NCBI GenBank assembly: GCA_050010115.1
Contig: JBEKLQ010000007.1
Span: 1-64,000, forward strand
Direction of reading: 5' to 3'
Length of the DNA stretch: 64,000 nucleotides
Origin: JAKACA01 sp050010115
GTDB taxonomy: Bacteria > Actinomycetota > Acidimicrobiia > Acidimicrobiales > Bog-793
In this document: one piece after another, positions 54,466 through 64,000 of the stretch
How the letters are laid out: every line of letters starts with the position of its first letter
Position numbering within the stretch: position 1 is the first letter of the stretch
Translations under genes and position numbers: made by a program
The notes under the pieces: model-generated
Seen by the model: the letters and a program-made list of their open reading frames with translations, nothing else
Told to the model about the DNA's origin: nothing
The model's database searches: none

Positions 54466-55581
54466 ATGCGCGTGCTCGTCGCTCCCGACGGCTTCAAGGG
54501 CAGCCTGACCGCCGCCGAAGCGGCCGCCGCCATGACGGCCGGGTGGCTGGCCGGCGCTCCCGCCGCCGAGCTCGAGCAGGTGGCGCTGTCGGATGGCGGG
54601 CCCGGGTTCCTCGATGCCGTCGCCGCATCCATCGGAGGGCGAAGAGTCGACGTCACAGCGAGGGACCCCTTCGGCCAGCCCGTCGGTGCACAGGTGCTGC
54701 TCGACGGCACGACCGCCTATGTGGAGTCGGCTCAGGCCTGCGGGCTCCTGCTGGTGGATCCGGTACTACGCCGCCCCGAGCTCGCGTCAACTGCGGGCGT
54801 CGCTGACCTCATCGCAGCCGTGGTGGGCGCGGGAGCGACGAGAGTCGTCGTCGGCCTCGGCGGATCTGCAACGAACGACGGTGGGGCGGGGCTCCTCGAC
54901 GGCGCCGGCATCGGGCTGCGAGACGGCGACGACCGACCCCTCCTACCCGTCCCGGCTCGCCTCGGGGACCTCGACCACCTCGAGATCGCCTACGCCTGGC
55001 CCGCGATCGGCCTCGTCGCCGCTTCCGACGTCGACAACCCGCTTCTCGGCGCGGAAGGTGCAACGGCTGTCTACGGACCACAGAAGGGCGTGCACCCCGA
55101 GGACGTCGGGCCCCTGGACGCCACCCTCGCCCACCTCGTTGAGGTCGTGGCACGCGAGGTGCCCGGTGCCGCCGGCCTCGAGCACCAGCCCGGTGCCGGT
55201 GCCGCCGGCGGCCTCGGCTACGGCCTGTTCGTGCTCGGCGCCCGGCGGCGGAGCGGCATCGACCTCGTGCTCGAGGTGACGCATCTCGCCGATCGGATCG
55301 CCCGAGCCGACCTCGTGCTCACCGGAGAGGGCTCGTTCGACCAGCAGTCGCTTCATGGCAAGGTGGTCGCTGGTGTGGCCCGCCTGGCACGGGCGACGGG
55401 GACCCCCTGCATCGTGCTCGCTGGCCGGGTGACACTGCCGCCTTCCGAGCTCCAAGCCGCAGGCATCGCGGCGGCCTACTCGGCGTCGGAGGAGGCCGGT
55501 TCCGAAGCGGCCTCGATCGCCGAGCCTGCTCGATACTTAAGCGGGCTCGCGGCTCGCGTCTCCCGGCTCGTCCGGGCATGA
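54466..55581 (+). CDS. Glycerate kinase, GarK family
   Basis: A 371-residue kinase that phosphorylates D-glycerate. Starts with MRVLVAPDGFKGSLTA, the family opening, then DGGPGFLDAVAA, GLGGSATNDGG and AGAAGGLGYG motifs around the nucleotide and substrate sites. ATG 54466 is placed by that opening motif. Whether the product is 2- or 3-phosphoglycerate is not fixed by sequence, though most GarK relatives make 2-phosphoglycerate. Stands divergent to its presumed supplier enzyme. Confidence 0.93.
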   Translation: MRVLVAPDGFKGSLTAAEAAAAMTAGWLAGAPAAELEQVALSDGGPGFLDAVAASIGGRRVDVTARDPFGQPVGAQVLLDGTTAYVESAQACGLLLVDPVLRRPELASTAGVADLIAAVVGAGATRVVVGLGGSATNDGGAGLLDGAGIGLRDGDDRPLLPVPARLGDLDHLEIAYAWPAIGLVAASDVDNPLLGAEGATAVYGPQKGVHPEDVGPLDATLAHLVEVVAREVPGAAGLEHQPGAGAAGGLGYGLFVLGARRRSGIDLVLEVTHLADRIARADLVLTGEGSFDQQSLHGKVVAGVARLARATGTPCIVLAGRVTLPPSELQAAGIAAAYSASEEAGSEAASIAEPARYLSGLAARVSRLVRA

Positions 55582-55896
55582 CTGCCCGCGCCTCCGAGCA
55601 GGCTGGCTGCATGACCGGTGACTTTCGACTCTAGTAAGCCCAGGTGGAGGCGCTGCATGATGGGTACATGAGTTCTGCGAACCGGATCGCCGGCGTAACG
55701 CTGGTGAGCCGCATGGATTGCCCCGGCACGGAGTCTGCCTTCGCCACCCAAGCCCAAGCCCCCGAAGCCGAGGGCAAGCGTGTCAACCACCTCGAGGTCG
55801 GTGAGCCAACTGGATCGAGAACCTCAAGGCGGCAATCGATGCCATCAGGGCGGTCGTCGCAGATCTGTCATCGGAAAGAAAGGAAGTGGTGGTGAA
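55582..55896 (+). other. Gap before gdhA with cryptic reading frame and weak DosR-like site
   Basis: 315 bp with no convincing complete gene. A frame open from 55805 ends WIENLKAAIDAIRAVVADL... and stops at TGA 55898-55900, overlapping the gdhA GTG (GTGA) exactly as genuine coupled genes here do, but no start codon and an in-frame stop at 55802 precede it. Weak match GTGAC-TTTC-GACTC to the DosR-like box at 55618-55631. The gdhA promoter should be in this gap. Confidence 0.5.
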
Positions 55897-57255
55897 GTGA
55901 CCAGCTACGTCGAGCGAGTCCTCGCCGGAGTCGAGGCGAAGAACCCCGGAGAGCCGGAGTTCCACCAGGCTGTGCGGGAGGCTTATAGGACCCTCACGCC
56001 GGTCGTGGACGAGCACCGTCAGTACGAGGAGGCGAAGATCCTCGAACGGATGGCTGAGCCCGAGCGGATTATCATCTTCCGCGTCCCGTGGGTTGACGAC
56101 CGGGGCGAGATCCAGCTGAACCGGGGGTTCCGGGTCCAGATGAACAGCGCCATCGGTCCCTACAAGGGCGGCCTGCGCTTCCACCCGAGTGTGTACGTCG
56201 GGCTGCTCAAATTCCTCGCCTTCGAGCAGGTGTTCAAGAACGCCCTCACGACGCTGCCGATGGGCGGTGCCAAGGGTGGAGCGGACTTCGACCCGAAGGG
56301 GCGCAGTGACGCCGAGATGCGGCGCTTCTGCCAGTCCTTCATGACCGAGCTGCAGCGCCACATCGGCCAGTTCACCGACGTGCCCGCTGGCGACATCGGC
56401 GTGGGTGGCCGCGAGATCGGTTACCTCTTTGGCCAGTTCAAGCGGATCCGCAACGAATTCAGCGGCGTCCTCACGGGCAAGGGCTACGGCTGGGGCGGCT
56501 CGCTCATTCGGCCGGAAGCCACCGGGTACGGCTGCGTCTACTTCGCCGACGAGATGCTCGCCACGCGCTCGGAGAGCCTCGAGGGCAAGACCTGCCTCGT
56601 CTCGGGCAGCGGGAACGTCGCCCAGTACACCGTCGAGAAGCTCCTCGACCTGGGCGCCCGCCCCGTCACCTTGTCGGACTCGAGCGGGTTCATCCACGAC
56701 CCGGACGGGATCGACCGGGAAAAGCTCGCGTTCGTCTTCGACCTGAAGAACGTCCGCCGCGGCCGCATCAGCGAGTACGCCGACCGCTTCGGGCGCTCGA
56801 CGTTTACGCCCGCCACCGGCATCGACGCCAACCCCATGTGGGACATCCCGGCCGACTGCGCGTTCCCGTCGGCCACCCAGAACGAGATCAGCGGCAAGGA
56901 CGCCGTCAACCTCACGCACAACGGCGTGATTCTCGTGGCGGAGGGCGCCAACATGCCGACGACGCCGGAGGGCATCGAAGCCTTCATGGCTGCCGGGATC
57001 CTCTACGGCCCGGGCAAGGCGGCCAACGCCGGCGGCGTTGCTGTCTCCGGGCTCGAGATGGCCCAGGACAGCCAGCGCCTGCAGTGGAGCCGAGACCAGG
57101 TCGACGAGCAACTACGTTCGATCATGATCTCCATCCACTCCCACGTACGCGATGCTGCCGAGCGATACGGCCAGTCGGGGAACTACGTGGCCGGAGCGAA
57201 CATCGCCGGCTTCCGCAAGGTCGCCGACGCCATGCTCGACGAGTCGGTCCTCTGA
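55897..57255 (+). CDS. gdhA: Hexameric glutamate dehydrogenase (NADP-type)
   Basis: A 452-residue hexameric GDH of the S50/NADP-dependent class: VPWVDDRGEIQLNRGFRVQMNSAIGPYKGG, active-site lysine in PMGGAKGGADFDPKG, and nucleotide motif VSGSGNVAQYTVEKL. It aminates 2-oxoglutarate. GTG 55897 follows GGAAGTGGTGGTGAA; no better start exists. First gene of a five-gene rightward operon with PFOR, 49 bp further on. The window thus has two GDHs of different size class; this one is assimilatory, the big one catabolic by family expectation. Confidence 0.93.
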   Translation: MTSYVERVLAGVEAKNPGEPEFHQAVREAYRTLTPVVDEHRQYEEAKILERMAEPERIIIFRVPWVDDRGEIQLNRGFRVQMNSAIGPYKGGLRFHPSVYVGLLKFLAFEQVFKNALTTLPMGGAKGGADFDPKGRSDAEMRRFCQSFMTELQRHIGQFTDVPAGDIGVGGREIGYLFGQFKRIRNEFSGVLTGKGYGWGGSLIRPEATGYGCVYFADEMLATRSESLEGKTCLVSGSGNVAQYTVEKLLDLGARPVTLSDSSGFIHDPDGIDREKLAFVFDLKNVRRGRISEYADRFGRSTFTPATGIDANPMWDIPADCAFPSATQNEISGKDAVNLTHNGVILVAEGANMPTTPEGIEAFMAAGILYGPGKAANAGGVAVSGLEMAQDSQRLQWSRDQVDEQLRSIMISIHSHVRDAAERYGQSGNYVAGANIAGFRKVADAMLDESVL

Positions 57256-57304
57256 GCGCCGGCCCCGTCGACGCCGCCGGACACCAGAGCCCCCTCGGGA
57301 CACG

Positions 57305-60993
<3,689 letters not shown>

Positions 60994-60994
<1 letters not shown>

Positions 60995-62082
60995 TGGCCG
61001 ACCTTCGCACGCTGTACCTCGGCTTCGAACTGCGCTCGCCGCTCGTCGCCTCCGCCGGCCCGCTCACCGGGCGGCTCGACACCCTCCTTCGCCTCGAGGA
61101 TGCCGGAGTTGCCGCAGTCGTGCTCCCCTCGCTGTTCGAGGAGGAGCTCGTCTCGGAGTCGCTGCAGCTCAACGACCTGTTCGAGCACGGCACGGAGCAG
61201 TTCGGCGAAGCGCTCAGCTACCTCCCCGACCCCGGGATCTACGACCTGGGCCCCGAGCGCCACGCCAAGCTCGTGGAGAGCGCCAAGGAGCGCCTGAACA
61301 TCCCGGTGATCGCCAGCGTCAACGCGCCCACGCCGGAGGGGTGCGCCCGCTACGCCTCCCTCCTCGCCGAGGCGGGAGCCGATGCGGTGGAGCTGAACCT
61401 CTACGCCGTCCCGGCCAACCCCGACATCGGCGCCGAAGCGGTCGAGAACGGGTACCTGGAGGCCATCCGACACGTAAGGGCGGCGGTCACGGTACCCGTT
61501 GCGGCCAAGCTGTCGCCGTTCTTCTCGTCAACGGGTCACTTCGCCCGCCAGGCCGTGGAGGCCGGTGCCGACGGGCTGGTGCTGTTCAATCGCTTCTACC
61601 AGCCCGACCTCGATCTCGAATCGCTCGACGTCCTGCCGATCGTGGAGCTCTCGCACCCCTTCGAGCTGCGCCTCCCCCTGCGATGGATCGCCATCCTGCG
61701 ACCCCGCCTGCCTGATGTCTCGCTGGCGGCCAGCTCAGGCGTGCACGACGGCGCCTCCGCAGTGAAAGCGCTTCTCGTCGGCGCCGATGTGACGATGATG
61801 ACCTCCGCGCTGCTCCGGCACGGCCCCGAGCACGTGCGCAAAGTCGAGACCGCGCTCGACGCCTGGCTCGACGCACACGAGTACGAGTCCGTGAACCAGC
61901 TGCGCGGCTCGTTCTCCCAGTCCGCCGCGCCCGACCCGTCGACCTTCGAGCGCGCCAACTACCTGCGCGTCCTCTCGTCGTTCCACCTGCCGTCCAATGA
62001 TCCCGAGGAGGAGGCAACGATGCACGATCCGGTCCGTGCAGCTGGTCCCGGGCACTCCGGCCGTGAAGGAGCTGCGCGATGA
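60994..62082 (+). CDS. Dihydroorotate-dehydrogenase-like flavoprotein
   Basis: A 362-residue TIM-barrel protein of the DHOD family: LGFELRSPLVASAGPLTG, IPVIASVNAPTPEG, GADAVELNLYAVPANPD, SPFFSSTGHFARQAVEAGADGLVLFNRF, and the FMN-phosphate end SSGVHDGASAVKALLVGADVTMM. It lacks a membrane helix. Companions of this kind often lie beside nifJ and are not in pyrimidine operons; the reaction is unknown (perhaps a ferredoxin-linked partner of PFOR or a hydantoin/dihydropyrimidine-type enzyme). A C-terminal extension of about 25 residues is low-complexity. Its stop overlaps the next ATG (ATGA). Confidence 0.85.
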
Positions 62083-63578
62083 GACGCCTGGGTCTCGAGA
62101 GCGAGATCGTCGATACTGCCGTCTACGAGCGGACGGTGGAGCGTTTCAAGGAACGGAAGATCGCTCTTCCGACCTTCGCCGAGCTCGCCGACCCGACGCT
62201 GGTCGGAGCCTCGATCCGGGCCGCCCTGGGCGCGGTGGGTCCCGACGATGCCGACCCGCTCAACTTGTTCCGTGTCCACTGGTACAACGACGCCGCACGC
62301 ACCGGCGTCGTCGCGGTCCCCGAGCACATCGAGCTCCCGAGCGAGCTGACCGGGACGGCGGCACGCATCGTGGTGGTGCTCGCCGACCGCTTCCCGATGA
62401 TCGGCGCCCACAAGGTCCTCGCCAGTTACGGGTGCCTCGCGCCCCGCGTCATCACCGGCCAGTTCGACCCGACCCGCCAGCGCGCCATCTGGCCGTCTAC
62501 GGGCAACTACTGCCGCGGTGGCGTCGCCATCTCCCGGCTGATGGGTTGCCGCGGTGTGGCCGTGCTTCCCGAGGGGATGAGCCGGGAGCGTTTTGAGTGG
62601 CTCGACCGGTGGGTCGCCGATGCGTCCGACGTCATCCGCACGCCCGGCACCGAGAGCAACGTGAAGGAGATCTACGACGAGTGCAACCGGCTCTCCGCCG
62701 ATCCTGACAACGTGATCTTCAACCAGTTCTCCGAGTTCGGCAACTACCTCGTCCACTACCACGCCACCGGCGCGGCTATCGAACGGGTCTTCACCGACCT
62801 GGCCGGCGACGACGACGGCGTGCAGCTGCGGGCGTTCGTCTCGGCGACCGGCTCGGCCGGAACGATCGCCGCCGGCGACTATTTGAAGCAGCGGCTCGGC
62901 ACCAAGATCGGCGCCGTCGAGGCGCTCGAGTGCCCGACGATGTCGTGCAACGGGTTCGGCGAGCACAACATCCAGGGAATCGGCGACAAGCACATCCCGC
63001 TCATCCACAACGTGATGAACAGCGACTTCGTCGTCGCCGTCTCGGACCAGGCAACCGACCACCTGAACGTGCTGTTCAACACCGAGGTCGGCCGGAGGTA
63101 TCTCACTTCCCGCCGGCAGGTTCCAAACGCCACGGTAACAGCGCTCTCGTCACTCGGGCTCTCCAGTATCTGCAACGTGCTGGCGGCGATCAAGGTTGCG
63201 AAGCACCAGGGCTACGGGCCGGGCGATGTCGTTGCCACGGTCGCCACCGACGGGGCGTCGATGTACTCGAGCGAGCGCGACCTCTGTTTGGCGAAGGCCT
63301 TCCCCGAGGGCTTCGACGAAGTCGTCGCCGGCGAGGTCTACGGCGAGCACCTGAAGGGTGTTGCGATCGATCACGTGCAGGAGCTCACCAGCGCCGATCG
63401 GGAGCGCATCTTCAACCTCGGCTACTTCACCTGGGTCGAGCAGCAGGGTGTGCCCGTCGAGGAGTTCCGCGCGAGAAAGGAGGCGAGTTTCTGGGACTCG
63501 ATCCGGTCGGTCGTGACGGATTGGGACGCAATGATCGCCGAGTTCAACGCCCGGACCGGCGTGCGCGAGGCCCAGTGA
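62079..63578 (+). CDS. Fold-type-II PLP enzyme, cysteine-synthase-like
   Basis: A 499-residue PLP enzyme of the tryptophan-synthase-beta/cysteine-synthase superfamily, longer than cysteine synthases (about 310). Likely PLP lysine in MIGAHKVLASYG; phosphate-binding region TPGTESN and SATGSAGTIAAGDYL; conserved GIGDKHIPLIHNVMNSDFVVAVSD. The N-terminal and C-terminal extensions are unfamiliar to me. GTGAAGGAG lies about 8 nt before ATG 62079. Substrate unknown; serine, threonine, cysteine or diaminopropionate chemistry is possible. Its stop overlaps the next GTG (GTGA). Confidence 0.85.
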   Translation: MRRLGLESEIVDTAVYERTVERFKERKIALPTFAELADPTLVGASIRAALGAVGPDDADPLNLFRVHWYNDAARTGVVAVPEHIELPSELTGTAARIVVVLADRFPMIGAHKVLASYGCLAPRVITGQFDPTRQRAIWPSTGNYCRGGVAISRLMGCRGVAVLPEGMSRERFEWLDRWVADASDVIRTPGTESNVKEIYDECNRLSADPDNVIFNQFSEFGNYLVHYHATGAAIERVFTDLAGDDDGVQLRAFVSATGSAGTIAAGDYLKQRLGTKIGAVEALECPTMSCNGFGEHNIQGIGDKHIPLIHNVMNSDFVVAVSDQATDHLNVLFNTEVGRRYLTSRRQVPNATVTALSSLGLSSICNVLAAIKVAKHQGYGPGDVVATVATDGASMYSSERDLCLAKAFPEGFDEVVAGEVYGEHLKGVAIDHVQELTSADRERIFNLGYFTWVEQQGVPVEEFRARKEASFWDSIRSVVTDWDAMIAEFNARTGVREAQ

Positions 63579-64000
63579 GCCAGGCGATCACGGCGATCGC
63601 CAGCAGCCTCGTCTGCCGGGGGTGTGGAACCACCGTCGAAGCGTCCGAGCCCTATCCGTTCCGCTGCCCGCGCTCCGGCGACGGAGGTGACCACGTGTTG
63701 CGCCGCGTGCTCGGCGACGGCGTTGCCTTCCCTCCGGCGGGCGGAGCGGAGCACGAGCAGCCCTTCGTCAGGTTCCGCTCCCTCCTGCACTCGTACCATC
63801 TGGCCGTCGCAGGCGGCATGAGCGACAGCGACTACGTCACCGTGGTCCACGACCTCGATCGGGCCGTCGAGCAAGTCGACGGCCACGGCTTCCGCCCGAC
63901 GCCGTTCCGCCCGTGGGCGGACCTGGCGGCGGCGGGAGGGTTCGGGCATCTGATGGTCAAGGACGAGACGGGCAACGTCTCCGGCTCGCACAAGGCGCGG
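63575..64000 (+). CDS. Threonine-synthase-like PLP enzyme (partial at window end)
   Basis: The first 142 codons without a stop. The N-terminus has a zinc-ribbon-like SLVCRGCGTTVEASEPYPFRCPR, as in threonine-synthase relatives, then a PLP lysine in VKDETGNVSGSHKAR at the window edge. The rest lies outside. GTG 63575 overlaps the previous stop. Together with the upstream enzyme it makes two neighbouring fold-type-II PLP proteins in one operon, so both may act on one amino-acid pathway. Confidence 0.82.
   Translation, partial: MSQAITAIASSLVCRGCGTTVEASEPYPFRCPRSGDGGDHVLRRVLGDGVAFPPAGGAEHEQPFVRFRSLLHSYHLAVAGGMSDSDYVTVVHDLDRAVEQVDGHGFRPTPFRPWADLAAAGGFGHLMVKDETGNVSGSHKAR

Noticed and set aside
55783..57111. 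442-codon open frame antisense to gdhA
   Set aside because: No motif, low-complexity; a shadow of gdhA.

Overview
The window is a high-GC stretch (many GTG starts, ATGA/GTGA/TGATG gene couplings, almost no AT-rich DNA) of an actinobacterial chromosome. A DosR/DosS-like two-component system, DprE1/DprE2/UbiA cell-wall genes, a DUF7064-type protein and an N-terminal GNAT fused to an acyl-CoA ligase all point to Actinomycetota, perhaps an uncultured acidimicrobial or related soil lineage; that placement is inference. No tRNA, rRNA, insertion sequence, prophage or CRISPR array was found.

Layout. 0-7.4 kb: a leftward run of gamma-glutamyltransferase, dipeptidyl peptidase IV, a UbiE-type methyltransferase, a membrane protein, a PLP decarboxylase and a CC/Se-motif small protein. 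7.7-18.2 kb: an OmpR-type two-component system, a phytoene-dehydrogenase-like flavoprotein, an acyl-CoA ligase, a PhyH remnant, an ACT protein, an NCS1 permease, a TetR regulator and a methyltransferase. 18.2-32.6 kb: the 1,629-residue NAD-glutamate dehydrogenase, a GH2 exo-beta-glucosaminidase, a MetE-like protein, a CbiX-type chelatase, a CrtC/AttH-like protein and two paralogous phosphodiester-glycosidase-fold exported proteins. 32.6-36 kb: dprE2-dprE1-ubiA, the decaprenyl-phosphoryl-arabinose module. 36-40 kb: two lipoproteins and an ABC-F ATPase.

40-52.3 kb is the most remarkable part: a compact DosR/DevR-like hypoxia or dormancy regulon. It holds a DevR-like regulator, a DevS-like kinase with the heme-ligand motif, four universal stress proteins, an Acg-type nitroreductase, a PNPOx-like flavoprotein, a Pat-like acetyltransferase/acyl-CoA ligase, a TorD-type chaperone and a three-gene cytochrome b6-like membrane module. 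Five start-proximal promoters carry a shared 5-4-5 dyad close to GGGNC-WTTC-GGCCC, 35-63 bp upstream of the start codons, matching the architecture of the mycobacterial DosR box.

52.3-64 kb: an alcohol dehydrogenase, a hydroxyacid dehydrogenase and glycerate kinase, then a tightly coupled rightward operon of hexameric glutamate dehydrogenase, pyruvate:ferredoxin oxidoreductase, a dihydroorotate-dehydrogenase-like flavoprotein and two fold-type-II PLP enzymes, the last cut by the window end. With the regulon, this suggests redox and carbon/nitrogen balancing when oxygen is scarce.

A second theme is that short tandem repeats repeatedly sit at the ends of genes (permease, NAD-GDH, glycosidase-like protein, DprE1, cytochrome b, TorD, a usp gene), either extending the protein tail or duplicating the stop codon.
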